A stretch of DNA of 64,000 bases from Euleptes europaea (GCF_029931775.1 NC_079312.1:14081821-14145820); one strand, 5' to 3'; positions 1 through 11,640 are shown, counted from the stretch's first letter. Translations and numbers: made by a program. Notes: a model not told the origin generated them from the sequence alone.

Positions 1-149
1 AACGGACGCACCCCACCCCATACAACAGTATAAGGAGAATACAAGAGACTCCAAGAATACAGAAACTGATGGTCGTGGATCCTGGCCAATCATCTTCAAG
101 CTTTGGAGACTGATGTCCCACCTCTAACCCAACTGGCAACACGAGGCTT

Positions 150-185
150 GCTTATTTATTTATTTATTTATTTGTCTATCTATCT
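150..185. repeat. (TTTA)n-type simple repeat
   Basis: A short run of TTTA units grading into TCTA/TTTC sits in the intron just downstream, on the minus strand, of the 221-341 exon. It is only a microsatellite and shows no coding potential. Confidence 0.8.
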
Positions 186-220
186 CTTTCTTTTTAAAAA
201 ATACCACAGCATAGCCTTAC

Positions 221-341
221 CTGTGGACTTCTCAGCTCCTTCCCAGTCCGGCGTCGCATCCACATCAATCCATGTATCTGTTGGTGGAATCTCATCGCCC
301 TCGGCAGGATTCACAGCCACCCCCTCCCAAGAATTCGGCAC
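221..341 (-). CDS. SCAN gene 1, coding exon 2 (linker exon)
   Basis: This small internal exon is open throughout on the minus strand and bounded by consensus splice sites. The acceptor is ...CTGTTTTAG before GTGCCG, and the donor is TCCACAG followed by GTAAGG. Its 121 nt begin in phase 0, matching the end of the SCAN exon at 672, and finish in phase 1, the phase used by zinc-finger exons in this family. The peptide starts VPNSWEG and is acidic, with no recognised domain. Exons at 18160-18238 and 50588-50714 have the same phases and the same place between SCAN and zinc-finger exons, which supports the call. The zinc-finger exon expected next would lie left of base 1, so the gene is cut by the window edge. 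Confidence 0.66.
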
Positions 342-671
342 CTAAAACAGTAGTGGGAAATCCCAATTAAGTGGGATGGAACGAGTTTTGGTTTTCCTCC
401 CTAGAGGGGTGGATTCCTACAATCAGCTGATTCCCCACAGACATTTTTGTCCCCCACTGTTCCTTTTCTGTCTCTACTGTTGCCCGGATTTGCTGTAAAA
501 ACCCTGATGGAAGATACTGTGGTGGCAACGCAGCATGCCAGACATAACCTCCTGGATTTTCATCACTCCAAGGATGTAAAAATTGGGGAATCAAAGATTG
601 TCTGACTCCAGCTTCAGTCTCTTTGAAGGAAACTTGGACCCCTTTGAAATATCAGTATCAAAACCTCTTAC

Positions 672-1475
672 CTCCTCTTTCAGCTTAACAACTTCTTTCT
701 GCTTCAACAGAAATTCTTCTGCCAGGGCCACCGCCTGGATGCAGGTCTCTGGGCCGCATCCCCTAACCCAGCTCTGCATTTCCTGGGGCAGGACAGTCAG
801 GAACTGCTCAAGGATCAGCAGCTCCAAGATCTCCTCCTTTGAGTGCCTCTCCGCTTTCAGCCACTGACGGCAAAGTTGCTGAAGTCTACTATAAACCGCT
901 CTGGGCCCCTCTGATTCTTGGTAGCAGAGCTGTCTGAAGCGCTGACGCCGCTTCTCCCTTGCGATGGCCGCTGCTTGCAAGATGGCTGCCTTCACCTTCC
1001 CGTAGTCCTCTATGTCTCGGACGCTGAGGTTGCTGAAGGCCTGCTCGGCTTCTCCGCTGAGGGCCGGCAGGAGAAAGGTCACCCACTTTTCTTGAGGCCA
1101 TCGGCACGCCATCGCAACTTGCTCAAAGGAGGCCAGGAAAGCTTTCGCATCGTCCCACGGGGTGAGCTCTTCAGACATCAGTGGGGTCCCCCACCCTGTG
1201 TGAGGGACCTGCAGCGATCCCAAGAATTCCTGCCACTGGACTTCCCAGAGCTGTGGCTCCCCTTCTTCTGGTTCCATTTTAATATATGGTGTGGGGATTG
1301 TCTTCATCTCCCCAATGCTCCCTACGTGTATGATCTTTGGGGCTTTGGTTCCCTCCATCTCCGAACACAGCCTGAATGCCTCTAGATTCTCCTCCTCCTT
1401 CACCAGCAGAGGGAGCGCTCCTGCCCGTTCCTCCACAGACATGTTCACCTCCAAATCCACAATCAAGTTCTCCAT
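672..1475 (-). CDS. SCAN gene 1, coding exon 1 (SCAN domain)
   Basis: This 268-codon exon encodes a SCAN domain, an oligomerisation module found at the N terminus of many zinc-finger transcription factors. The start at 1475 ([10 protein letters not shown]) is chosen because it aligns with METLSVEV of the paralogue at 16153; the frame stays open upstream to 1541. An acidic leader is followed by a segment at about residues 105-165 with [24 protein letters not shown] and [11 protein letters not shown], then the SCAN core at about 178-262 ([45 protein letters not shown]). The exon ends KEE at a consensus donor (GAG then GTAAGA) in phase 0. It is divergent from the gene 2 SCAN exon and clearly homologous to it. 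SCAN exons descend from a Gmr1-like Gypsy capsid; this is a host gene, probably nuclear. Confidence 0.85.
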
Positions 1476-1793
1476 CAAAGACGTAAAACTCCAGGAAAGG
1501 GAAATTCTGGGGGACCCTCTGGGGCTGTTTCCTTGGGCCAAGCCCTTATTGTAGGTTACCCGCCTGCTACAGCCAATCCGGGTGTTTCCAAATGACTACG
1601 CAGGTTTCTCTACAAAAAGAGAAAGTCCAAGTTAATGAAGACACACACAAATGTGGAAGATCAAAGAAGGCAGAAACATCAGACTTAAGAGGAAATTCAA
1701 TGCCAGAAGGTCCCAGCTGGCCAAACTGGGGGGAGAGAGGGGGTCACACACTGGTATGGCACCAACATCACTTCAAGGCACAGCCAGAAGTGA

Positions 1794-1885
1794 TGACATG
1801 GGATGCTCTAGGATTTGGAAGAAAAAAAAACCTCCATGGTTTTTACCATAGAATTTTTGCAAATCCTAGAGCACCCCATAATGTC
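1794..1885. repeat. Hairpin-forming inverted repeat
   Basis: GATGCTCTAGGATTT on the left is answered by AAATCCTAGAGCACC on the right, with further pairing around GACAT/ATGTC, separated by a short A-rich loop. Related text (CATTCTAGGATTTG and GAAGTTATGTCAC) recurs around 2945-3030, so this is a dispersed repeat, possibly a small DNA transposon. No transposase is visible. Confidence 0.5.
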
Positions 1886-1984
1886 ATTTTCAGTTTTTGC
1901 CAGAAATGGCATCAGCACCGGTGTACCAGCTCCCTGCCTCTTAAATGCTCCCTGAGGTTGCCAGTCATGGCCTGGCAATTCTAA

Positions 1985-3600
1985 AACCAGTGTTTGGGCT
2001 GCAAAAACTTGGCACTGACTTCCCCTGTTTCCCACTTCATAGGCCAGAGGGGTGTCACAGTAGCAATGATTTCATCCCCGGTCCAAGGAGACACCTGTTA
2101 ACCATGTCATCCTTTGCTTGCAGTTTTAGTTTTTAGCTGATGTAATCGGGGAAAGTTTTAGGGAAAATTTGAAAAGGTTATTTTGATGAGATAGTTTCTT
2201 GTCTTCTATCTAGCTATTTCAGATACGTATTGATCATGTGATAAAGTGAACAGATGTGTTTATGCTGACTTGCTTATTATGATAGCCAACCAGGTACTTA
2301 GCATAAGTCACATGATTGTGATAAGTGACTTCAGAGATTGATCAGATAGATAAGTTTACTCTATAACTATGCATGAGTCTAAGGACCAAATCAGATTTCC
2401 TTGGACTGAAGCTCAGAGATTGAAGGACCCTTGCTTGGTAAGGTATTAGGATCCTTCTGGCTTAATTGATATTCCTTAAGAGCAATGAATAAGAGATTGA
2501 ATTCTGATTCAGATTCAGACACCTTCATTGGCATAGTGAATTCTGATATATTCTAAAAGACAACTAGTTTTAATATGCATTTAAAAAAATGTTAGATTTG
2601 ATTATACTTGCCTGCTTAATTAAATTCTGTACAAGTTCAATAATATTAGTATTCTATTTTATACTGTCTTGTTTAATCAAAAGAATCTTTCCCCTTTACA
2701 ATAAAAGTTAGAAAGATTTACACAGGTGTCAATTCATTTGCTGGTTACCTGAATAGAGAACCAAGGACCTATGTCCTGATGTAAGCCTTTTCTAATTTGA
2801 TAAAACGGGGAGAATTGTGATACTGTGAATAGCAGCCAAGAGCAAAGCCTTGAGTTATTTTCAGTTCACAGCTCTCTGAGGTTGCGAGCAAAAACCTTGA
2901 TCGCTACAGGGGGAAATGGGGGCAGTTCACTGGCGTTATGCCAGCGCTAAACTGGAAGTGACGTTGTGTCAATGTAACATTCTAGGATTTGCCCAAAACT
3001 CTATAAGTTTGTGCCAGAAGTTATGTCACGAGTCAGAACGACACCAGCAAGCCTGTCCCCCTCCCTGATTTCTCCTGGCAAGTTGCCAGCTTCACAGCAT
3101 GGAGATTTTTCTCTGCCTTAAACAGCAGTGTTTTGGGGGCAGGCAGGCAGGAAGCAACCAGACAATGTCATGTCATCCACTAACTCTCCGTTGTCCAGCT
3201 TTTCCCTGTTCTCCATATGTTCCTTCTCAGATCTGGTCTGCTACAAAATTTGTGGAAAGAACACAGTCCAAGAAATTTGGATGGGGAAGAGCACATTTCA
3301 GAAAGTCTCGTCCCGCAGCCACCATTTATCTCTAGCACCAGGGGGCTTTTCAAGCAAACCCCCCCCCAACAACCAGTAATTGTTATTGCGCTACAGCCCA
3401 ATAACATTATAATGATATACTCCCACAATCAATTCGTTCCTCTGAAATATCACCTTCCAAAGAAAAAGGTCTCTAGCCCTTTTCATTGTTGCTTACTTAA
3501 AAACAAACAAACAAAAAAAGGAAGCTAGAAGATTGTGGCAATAGATATTTCACGGTAGCACTACAGCAGTTACTGATTTTTTTAAAGCCCCCCCAAAAGT
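1985..3600. other. AT-rich interval without recognisable genes
   Basis: From about 2130 to 2850 the sequence is AT-rich with no ORF of note. About 2940-3030 carries a diverged copy of the CTCTAGGATTTG repeat described at 1794. The rest is unassigned. An old LTR or LINE remnant cannot be excluded, but no hallmark was found. Confidence 0.4.
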
Positions 3601-3604
3601 TTCA

Positions 3605-3893
3605 AGGGCCCCGTGGTGCAGAGTGGTAAAGCTGCAGTACTGCAGTTCAAGCTCTGCTCACGACCTGAGTTCGATCCCAATGGAAGTTGGTTTCAGGTAG
3701 CCGGCTCAAGGTTGACCAGCCTTCTATCCTTCCGAGGTTGGTAAAATGAGTACCCAGCTTGCGGGGGGTAACATGTGGACAACTGGGAAAGGCAACGGCA
3801 AACCAGCTCGTAAACATAGTCTGCCTAATAAACATTGTGATGTGGCATCACCCCATGGGTCAGTAATGACCTGCTGCTTGCACAAGTACATGC
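3605..3893 (+). repeat. Sauria-type tRNA-derived SINE
   Basis: A near full-length SINE with an A-box-like head (GTGGTGCAGAGTGGTAAAGC), a B-box-like GAGTTCGATCCC and a conserved body (TTTCAGGTAGCCGGCTCAAG). It has the tail CATCACCCCATGGGTCAG...TGACC shared by the copies at 52498, 53157, 57704 and 60339. It matches my memory of the squamate Sauria SINE family, which is thought to use BovB machinery. Confidence 0.75.
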
Positions 3894-4194
3894 ACAAAAC
3901 TCTGCATTCGCTGCAACAGTGACAGGAAAATGGACAATCCTTGTCATGTGGAGGCAGCCCAAACCCTTAGGCCTCTGGAAATTGTGCAAATAAAATTAAT
4001 GAGTTTGCATTGCAAAGTTTACTCTGATTCTTTTACATATGGGGATGAGCAAATATTTCCGCATGGCCCTGAGGACCCATTCTCCCTGACCACTGGAAGT
4101 CAGGTTCAGTCCACTGTACCAGATCCCTCTTTCAAGGTATGGCCTTTCCACACCTCACAGGCTAGAAACTCACTTTCTTTCTTTTAATAAGAGG

Positions 4195-4812
4195 ATTCAG
4201 ACTTCCCATTCCTTGGCTCCATCATCAACCAAAAGAGAAACTGCAACCAAGAAATCAGGAGGAGATTGAGACTGTGAAGGGCAGCCATGAAGGAGCTAGA
4301 AAAGAGTCTTAAGTGTAAGGACGTGTCACTAGCAACCAAGATCAAGTTAATTCATGCCATAGTATTCTCCATTACTATGTATAGGAGTGAAAGCTGGACA
4401 ATGAAGAAAGCTGACAGGAATAAAGTAGATTCCTTTGAAATGAGGCATTGGAGCATAGTCTTATGAATACTGTGAACCGCCAAAAAGACAAACCAGTGGG
4501 TTCTTGATCAAATAAAGCCTGAACTCTCCCCAGAAGCTAAAACAACTAAACTGAGGCTATCATACTTTGGTTACATTATGAGAAGACAAGAGTCACTGGA
4601 AAAGACAACAATGCTAGGAAAAGTTGAAGGCTGCAGGAAAAGAGGAAGAGCCAATAAGAGTTGGATTGACTCTATAAAGGAAGCCATGGCCCTCGGTTTG
4701 CAAGACCTGAGCAAGGCTGTTAAGGATAGGATGTTTTGGAGGACACTGATTCATAGGGTCACCATGACTCAGAAGCGACTTGATGGCACTTAACACACAC
4801 ACACACACACAA
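4195..4812 (+). mobile_element. BovB LINE, 3' end
   Basis: The reading frames spell the C-terminal end of the BovB ORF (GYIMRRQESLEKTTML, RGRANKSWIDSI, then FWRTLIHRVTMTQKRLDGT), followed directly by the diagnostic end CTTGATGGCACTTAA and a (CA)n tail. Further upstream, ATKIKLIHA-like text precedes ESWTMKKADR. Stops and frame changes show it is dead. The same family lies antisense at 25855-28450. Confidence 0.85.
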
Positions 4813-5284
4813 GGATTCTATCCTTCAATAGGCCTCAGCTTGGTACAAGTGGTAACCCTGAAATCTCAGAATACACGCAAGCCCAGCTTCTGTAGTCAAA
4901 GCCAAAATCCCAAACCTCTTCTTAAGGGCTATGTTGCTCAGTAGGTACATGTTGGAAGGGTTGCAATGTCTGGCGTGCAAAGGAACTGAGAAGAAGACCC
5001 AGCAGGGGACGGGCAAGCGGTCAGCTAGACAGGGCTGCAAGGTTAGACACCTTTCTACCTCTCTTTCCACACCTCTTGTCTGTCCTTAGACTGATATTCT
5101 TAGGGAAATTTCCTCCTTCTTCTCGAAAGCTATTCTACCCTCTCTCTCCCTCCTTGGTTAGTTAACAAGCTAGAGGCTCTATCTCTCAGCTTTCCTATCC
5201 TAAATGTAGTTCCTTCAATAAAAGCAACTTTAACTCTAATCAGTGAGACTGCTCTTCACTGCATACTTAGCATACCTTGCCAAC

Positions 5285-5455
5285 AGTACAGCCCCCGCTT
5301 TGCACTCAGAAGGTCCCAGTTTCAATCCTCAGCATCTCCAGGCAGTAGATTTTGGAAATACTTTCCTCTGTCTCTAGCGAGCCCCTTCCAGTCAGAGAAG
5401 ACCACACTAGATGGACCAGCAGCTTGATGGTCCACGTCAGCTTTATGTGTTCACT
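5285..5455 (+). repeat. tRNA-Ala-like SINE, diverged
   Basis: Contains CAGAAGGTCCCAGTTTCAATCC followed by CAGCATCTCCAGG, the B-box region of the tRNA-Ala-like SINE seen more completely at 18900 and 55225. It is old and partly degraded. Confidence 0.6.
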
Positions 5456-5519
5456 TATTAGGAACTAAACCCCACTGGCTGGCATCAAGAGAAAATACAC
5501 CTGAGGTTATCTCCACCTC

Positions 5520-5733
5520 GGGTTGCCAGCCCTAGGTTGGGAAATTCTGGGAGATTTGGGAGTGGAGCCTACGGATGATGGGGCTAAGGGAGGGGAGGAA
5601 CCTCTGCAGGGTGCAATGCAGTCGAGTCCACCCTCCAAAGCAGCTATTTTCTCCAGGGAAACTGATCTGTCATTGGGATATCCGCTATAATCCTGGGAGC
5701 TCTCCAAGGTCCATCCGGAGGTTGGCAAACCCA
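5520..5733 (-). repeat. Inverted-terminal MITE-like repeat (GTTGCCA family)
   Basis: Bounded by GGTTGCCAGCCCTAGG on one side and GGAGGTTGGCAAACCC on the other. The body carries the family phrase TTTTCTCCAGGGAAACTGATC. Copies at 17816, 28539, 28921 and 51733 share the same inverted termini. It is probably a non-autonomous DNA transposon; the superfamily is not determined. Confidence 0.55.
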
Positions 5734-5754
5734 CCCCTCCATACAGATATTCTT

Positions 5755-5815
5755 GTGGACTTGTGGTGGTTGGACTAGATGGCTTGTATGGCCCCTTCTA
5801 ACTATGATTCCACCT
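5755..5815 (+). repeat. CR1-type LINE 3' tip
   Basis: GGTTGGACTAGATGGC...TGGCCCCTTCTAACTATGATTC is the extreme 3' end of a CR1 LINE, as at 33120-33178. Confidence 0.6.
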
Positions 5816-6539
5816 CCATTCTTGTACCAAAGATCACTGACTAAGGCAATCACTTCACCCCACCATTATACAGTCTGACAAAGGCTCCTCTGTGTAATGC
5901 TATATTCATTGACTGGGGGAAGGGATCAGGTGAGGGCAGGGAGACAGCCCTGCTCCAGCTTCTCAAGCAAGCTGTGTTAGTTAAACAGACACACAATTTT
6001 TTTTTTTAGGATTTCCCCTCGCAAGAAAACATTGTCAACTTTCACGGACCAGAAATTTGCTTTATTCCTGTGCTGCTGTGGTTCCCTCACTCCCCATTGC
6101 ATATATTACATAATGCCTTAATGCATATGAGATGAGAAAAAGAAGGGTACTTATAACAACTGATACAAAGCAAAAGGGTATGTTCCCCCTTCCCCAATTC
6201 CCATACATAACAATAATTGGCCGAAGTTCCAAAAAATTATCTGCACATCACAAATTAGTTCTTTGCAACATTCCAGATGCAATTCAACCCATCTTTTATT
6301 GGGGGGAGGTCTGTTTTCTTCCAATATGCCACAATAACCACCTTAGATGATATAAGCGAAGTTGAGGCTAAGGACTTTTAGGAATGGATAGTTTCCATTG
6401 GATATGCTGCTCTCTTGATGCACAGTATTTGAACTTGAATTCTCAAATCACTATGCACAGGGGCTTTCCCCCCCGAAGAAATTCCCACAGTACTTGGGGT
6501 TAAATTTATGCACCATGGAAAATGCAGAACGACAGAACT

Positions 6540-6755
6540 TCTCGCTAGTGTTCTCGCTAGTTGCAAACAAAAAAACACTGTTTCATTATGCTGACCCCAC
6601 TCGCTTGCTGTGAAACTGACCAAATAAGCAGCCACATAGTTTGTGATTATTTCAGCATTCTGGCTAGTTGCAAACAAAAAAATTTGTTCAATCAGGTTGA
6701 GGTCTGAAAAACTGACCACACTTGCTGTGAAACTGACCAAATAAGCAGCCTCATG
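6540..6755. repeat. Imperfect direct duplication, about 110 bp
   Basis: CTAGTTGCAAACAAAAAAA followed later by CTTGCTGTGAAACTGACC and AAATAAGCAGCC occurs twice in the same order (from about 6556 and from about 6663). This is a local tandem duplication that has since diverged. The long minus-strand ORF over it is not supported by any motif. Confidence 0.6.
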
Positions 6756-7045
6756 GTATTCCAGCTTTAAGGGGAGGGGTTGGATGAGGGGAAAGACAAG
6801 TGGGAGGGAGAAACAAGAATGGGAGTGGGGAGAAAACCCCAAACTGACAAGTATGCACAGGACCAGCCTTCGATTTGGGATCAAGGCAGACATTAAACTC
6901 AGGGTAAAACAGCATCCACAAAACACAGGGAAAATGCGAGGGGAGAGAGAAGTGACTTCTAAAGGTCAGAAAATACATGCATAATGAAAACAAAGCCCCA
7001 AATTACTCAAGGCTTGACGGTGATGGAAACAACCTGTGCTTAAAA

Positions 7046-7333
7046 GGAGTTGGTTTTTATATGCCAACTTTCTCTACCACTTAAGGGAGAATCAAACCGG
7101 CTTACAATCACCTTCCCCACAACCCTGTGAGGTAGGTGAGGCTGAGAGAGTTCAGAGAGAACTGTGACTAGCCCAAGGTCACCCAGCTGGCTTTGTGCGT
7201 AGGAGTGGGGAAACAAATCCAGTTCACCAGATTAGCCTCTGCCACTCATGTGGAGGAGTGGGGGGTCAAACTCAGTTCTCCAGATCAGACTCCACTGCTC
7301 CAAACCACAGCTCTTAAACACTACACCACACTT
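7046..7333 (-). repeat. MIR/CORE-type tRNA SINE
   Basis: Read on the minus strand it starts GTGTGGTGTAGTGTTTAAG (A-box-like head), then GAGTTTGA (B-box-like), a second internal half, a GTGACCTTGGGCTAGTCAC core, CCTACCTCACAGGG and the end AACTCC. The core and tail resemble the MIR/L2 family. Better copies are at 15146, 35371 and 50279. Confidence 0.75.
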
Positions 7334-7404
7334 GTTCTAAAGGAAGCTTCAACTCAGCAACCAATACCAAATGTTATGCTTGTTGCTGTTTGGAGAATCT
7401 CAAG

Positions 7405-7612
7405 GAAACACATGAAGCCACCTTACACTGAATCAGACAACTGGTCTCTCAACATCAGAACTGTTTATTCAAACTTGCAGCAGCTCTCCAGGTCTCAGGC
7501 TGTGGTCTTCCACATCACCTACTCCTTGGTCCTTTTAATGAGAGATACCAGGGACTGAACCTGGGATTTCCTGCATGCCAAGCAGATGCTCTGCCACTGA
7601 GCCTCCACATGC
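7405..7612 (-). repeat. tRNA-Ala-like SINE
   Basis: On the minus strand it reads ctcaGTGGCAGAGCATCTGC, then GGTTCAGTCCCTGG and the body ending at CTTCATGTGTTTC. The A and B boxes resemble tRNA-Ala, but the sequence is a SINE, not a tRNA gene: there is no acceptor-stem closure and a long unrelated tail follows. Confidence 0.75.
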
Positions 7613-7825
7613 AAAGCTGCTATCCTTAGCACCTACACTTTACTAGGAAGTCAGTCCCATTGAATTCAGTTGGACATATTTCAGAGAAAAGAGTATTGGA
7701 TCGTCACCTTCCCATCGCTTCACCTGTGGAAAGAGAGACAATCTGGTATGTGTGGAGATCCTGCTGTTCTCACCCCAAAGATCACTGCCTAAGCCACAAG
7801 TGCCCCACCCCCATACTATATAGAT

Positions 7826-8008
7826 CAGGGATGTCAAACTCAATTGTTACAAGGACCGGATATGACATAAATGTCACTTGATCAGGCCGGGCCATGCCTT
7901 GCCAGCCCAGATTGTGGTGGTGGGTGGTTGCCTTGGCGGGCTCGTGGCCTGGATAAGAGCTCTCAGGGGGTTGGATCCGGCCCACGGGCCTTATGTTTGA
8001 CACCTGTG
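7826..8008. mobile_element. hAT MITE with 8-bp target duplication
   Basis: The element starts CAGGGATGTCAAACTC and ends ATGTTTGACACCTGTG, inverted termini typical of hAT MITEs. It is flanked on both sides by ATATAGAT (7818-7825 and 8009-8016), the 8-bp duplication expected for hAT. It is 183 bp with no coding capacity. Half copies of the same family lie at about 42770-42870 and 63730-63830. Confidence 0.85.
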
Positions 8009-8109
8009 ATATAGATGATGTCAAAGGCTATGCTGAACTGGCCCTTTATTCTGGATAAGATTTTCTTGAGCTGCCTTCTCATGAGCAACATGCATTTGCA
8101 AAACGGCCA

Positions 8110-8510
8110 TAGCATAACAAGCTGCCTTCAACTGAGTCAGACTCTCGGTCTACTCTAACTGGAAGCAGCTCTCCAGAGTTTCAGGTGGAGGTCTTGCACC
8201 TCACCTACTATCTCATCTTCCAAACTCGGGATTTATTTACTTCATTTATACCCAGCCTAACTCCCTAACAGGGATTTATCTCATTTCCCTCGTGTCTCCA
8301 TTTTAGGTAGATTGGCCTGCGAGTGTGTGACTGGCCCAAGGTCACCCAGCAAGCTTCTGTGGCAGAGCGGGGATTCAAACCCATGCCTCCCAGATCCTAG
8401 TCCAACACTTGTCCTGCTACATCACACCGGGATAACAGAGAACTGACAGAGAACTAACAGAGACTGAACTTGGCACTTTCTGCATGCAACACCGATGCTT
8501 TAGTTTTCAA
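8110..8510 (-). repeat. tRNA-Ala-like SINE split by a MIR-type SINE
   Basis: The outer parts (8110-8228 and about 8435-8505) are one Ala-like SINE on the minus strand. Between them lies a MIR/L2-type piece on the same strand, with ATTTATACCCAGCC, GTGTGACTGGCCCAAGGTCA and CGGGGATTCAAACCC. The nesting implies that the MIR-type copy is the younger insertion here. Confidence 0.55.
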
Positions 8511-8519
8511 AACTTAAGG

Positions 8520-9470
8520 ATTTTTACAAGAACCCTTAACCTCACAATAGATTAGTTCAGCTTTTTTTTCTTTTGCCCTCCCCCCGTATAAAATAGTAAC
8601 CAAAGCAAATAACACATTTACTAGCTGGATAGGCATTTAAACAAAGGTGCAGAAATTAAATGGAATTTATTACAGAATGTAGGTCCTTCTCCTGACCCAT
8701 ATAATGAGATTTCATTTCTAGAGATGGGAACTCTCCACATGTGCACACTAATAAAGTGTTTAAAAGGAAAACACCCTCCCCCCCCCCAAAATAACATCTC
8801 CCCCAAAAGCAAAAATAGTGGTAACAACTTGCACTAGGGCAGGAATTATGAACCGTGTGTGGCTAGTTTGGAACAGAGCATAGATTGGGGGGGGGGGCAT
8901 CTTTTGGAAGACGGATTTCGCCTTCCCTATTGCCCTACCTGGCAAATCCTGGCTCAGCGTCTCACTTGGGACCAGAGATTCCCCTAGTTCTCTTTTATTT
9001 TCCTTTTATTTCACACTCACCCGCTCCCTGCTGGTTCCTCTCCAATGCAATTTCTCCCAGACCCGGGGACAAGGAAGAAATGCAGAAGGCTGATTTCTCA
9101 CCAGTTGTAAAAGAGGGGAAATGACTTCTCTCATATTTTTACAAGCCTTTCTCATGTTTCCTGGCCTCTCTAGGACTCACCGAGGCACTTGGTGGATTTA
9201 ACCTTTGCAGGCTCCTCAACACTACTCTTGTTGCTGTGAAAGGTGCTGATTGGTCGAGCTTCAGTTTTTCTGCACTCCATGTGAACCTTCTGGCTTCTCG
9301 GTTCAACATCCGCTTGCAAACGCTCTCTGCGAAAAAGAAGAAGGCCAAGTGTCTCTGAGAATGTGCAAAGTGTCTTTTCTTTCTGGGGTGAACTAGCTGT
9401 GGGGCTTATGAACACTGTACATCTGAGCATGTGCAGAGCATCTCATGCTGAAGGTAGTTTCAGAGGGTAA
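8520..9470. other. Interval without supported genes
   Basis: Poly-C and poly-G runs (about 8775 and 8888) lie in unassigned sequence. Short ORFs here show no domain and no splice-bounded pattern. Confidence 0.4.
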
Positions 9471-9477
9471 CAGTAGA

Positions 9478-9775
9478 ACACCTAGGTCTGAGACCAGTAG
9501 CACCTTAGAGACCAACAAGATATTTTTGGGTTTATGTTTTTGAGAGCCAAAGCTGATAAAAGGATCTTTGATTCTCAAAAGTTTATACACCAAAAATCTT
9601 GTTGATCTCTAAGGAGCTGCAGGACCAGAATCTAGCTGTTCTTATTCTGAAAGCCACCTTAAATTTGTTTGTTTCTGATATGCTCGAAACTTTACGCCAT
9701 GAATCAGTGGATCCTAGCAAACAATATCAGAACTGATCCACTGATTCATGGCATAAAGTTTCGAGATGAAGAATT
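9478..9775. repeat. Two adjacent palindromic repeats
   Basis: At 9490-9650, AGCACCTTAGAGACCAACAA is answered by TTGTTGATCTCTAAGG. This is a diverged relative of the AGCACCTTAAAGACTAACAA family (see 23672). At about 9680-9765, GAAACTTTACGCCATGAATC is answered by GATTCATGGCATAAAGTTTC around a short loop. Both are inverted arms without coding content. Confidence 0.65.
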
Positions 9776-10067
9776 GAAATTTGTTTGTTTGTTTGTTTGT
9801 TTTAGCCTGTTTATATGCCACATCTTCCGGAACAAAGGACTCAAAGCAGCTTACTAACTTTAAAGGTATATAGACAATCTAAGATAGGGGTATGATCCCT
9901 CAAAAACCATAACATATCAAAACGTATGTTGCTGACACTCCTATTATGATATAAAAAACTGGAAAAAATACTTTACCAACAAAAAAAAAAATACCTACAG
10001 AGACAAAGAATCAAGTGTGAAACACAAAAGTTTAGAACAGGAGGAAGAAGAGGAAGAAGAACTGACG

Positions 10068-10221
10068 CTTATTTACACAGGCCAAATAATGCACTTTCAA
10101 TCCATTTTCACTGAACGATGCTTTGCAAGTGGGTTTTGCCAGTTCATACAATAAAATCCACCTTCAAAGTGCATTGAAAGTGGATTGAAAGTGCATTGTT
10201 TGGCCTGTGTAAATAGTCTAC
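10068..10221. mobile_element. Short palindromic MITE
   Basis: The left arm TTATTTACACAGGCCAAATA continues ATGCACTTTCAATCC. The right arm GGATTGAAAGTGCATTG continues TTTGGCCTGTGTAAATA. The arms cover most of the 154 bp. It is a non-autonomous DNA transposon; the target duplication is not clear (possibly TTA/TAA). Confidence 0.65.
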
Positions 10222-10224
10222 CAA

Positions 10225-11500
10225 ATAGCCTCTCCTTCCCCTGTCATAGGGTTGCCAACTGTGTGGAGAAATTCCTGGAGATTTGAGGCTGGAGCCCAGG
10301 GATGGCAGGTTTGGCCAAGACAAGATTTGAACACAGAATCTGGGGTTTACACCAAGCATTACCCAATGCTTACCTTCACATCTTTGAAAATTAGAAATGC
10401 TGGAATATTTTGAAAAGGAAAATTAGTGGCCAAACAAATGAACAATTTTATTACGGCCTTGCCAGAAAAATACATACGGTTAGATCAACGGGCAAATATA
10501 CTCATATACATACTATATGCTGTTACAGCAAATTCCCTCTTTCTGGGAAACTCAGTCCTAAATAGTCAAAATACATAAATACATAAACAATGTATGCCCT
10601 TTTAAGATTAATCCTTGCACTCCTTAGGAATACCCTTAAATTGGCAAATCTTAAGCGCTACTGCACAGAACCTGGCTGTGGAGGATGTAACCTGCTTGTC
10701 TTCCCCCAATAACATCTGCAAATTAGTGGTCAAAATCAATGCAACCTTGGGAGAATTATGAATGGATATTGGGGGAGGGGGTATTTTATTAGTAAAAAGC
10801 AGCCACAATGGCACTCCATTTGGATCATGGCCACAAAGGTTAAAGGGAAAGAGGGGGTAAATTTTCCCCACCCATGATATCCCCATAGCTGCTATTATGT
10901 TTATCCATAACAAATAAGAATCATTTTTTGCTAGAAAAACATCATGGGAGAGAAGGTTTACAAAAGAATCCGTTGTGCTGTGTCCCTCATCTGAGTCGGG
11001 GCCACATGGCTGAAATTAAGCAGTTTAAAATCATTATTGAGGTCTATTCACAAATCTACCAGCAAAATGGGACTATGGCATAAGAGTGCCTGCCCCTATT
11101 ACCATATGAATTGAAAGGGAGGGGTATCTTACCTGAACAATAAAATGAGCCCAGGGAAAAGGGATTTTGAATCCACGCACACACACACACCTTACCCTCC
11201 TTCACATATAACTCCAGGCAATTTTTCCCCCAGGTATCACAGCGAAATGGGAGAAAAGTAGCAGGAGCAGGCCAATTGAAGGGAGGTAAAGTGCGGATGG
11301 CAGAGGGCCCTTGCACATATATCCTTTCTACTTTGCCCCCTGACATACGTGTGCAGAATGGATGGACTACTGCAACACACTGTTTGTGGGGCTGTCCTTG
11401 AAGACAACCCAGATACTATTATTTTAAAATGTGGCAGCCATATTAATCATGGGCTAGCTGACAGGAACACATCTTGCCTATTTAGAAACAGCTACATTGT
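10225..11500. other. Interval without supported genes
   Basis: A partial GTTGCCA-family repeat lies at 10246-10305 and a (CA)n tract near 11177. The rest is unassigned. Short ORFs on both strands show no domain. Confidence 0.4.
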
Positions 11501-11510
11501 CTATTTAAAA

Positions 11511-11640
11511 ACAGCTAAGCAGGGTCGGTACTTGGAAGGAAGACCACCAAAGAAGATTCTGCAGAGGAAGGCAATGGCAAGCCACCTCTGATTAATCACT
11601 TGCCTTGGAAGCGATTACCAAAATAACTACCGTGAAAGTA
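11511..11640 (+). repeat. 5S-rRNA-headed SINE fragment
   Basis: GCTAAGCAGGGTCGGTACTT and GAAGACCACCAAAGAAG match the 3' half of 5S rRNA. The downstream body GAGGAAGGCAATGGCAAGCC is shared with the copies at 14795 and 56080. It is truncated and is not a functional 5S gene. Confidence 0.65.

Noticed and set aside
103-345. 80-codon plus-strand ORF at the left edge
   Set aside because: It covers a TTTA microsatellite and the antisense of the spliced exon 221-341, which has better evidence.
367-594. 75-codon minus-strand ORF between exons of SCAN gene 1
   Set aside because: It lies in the intron between two well-supported splice sites and shows no domain.
2130-2860. Possible endogenous retrovirus remnant near GGGGAGAATTGTGATA
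   Set aside because: A purine stretch before TTGTGATA hinted at a tract-LTR junction, but no second LTR or coding region was found.
6378-6926. 182-codon minus-strand ORF
   Set aside because: It crosses an imperfect local duplication and pyrimidine-rich sequence, has no domain and no splice support.
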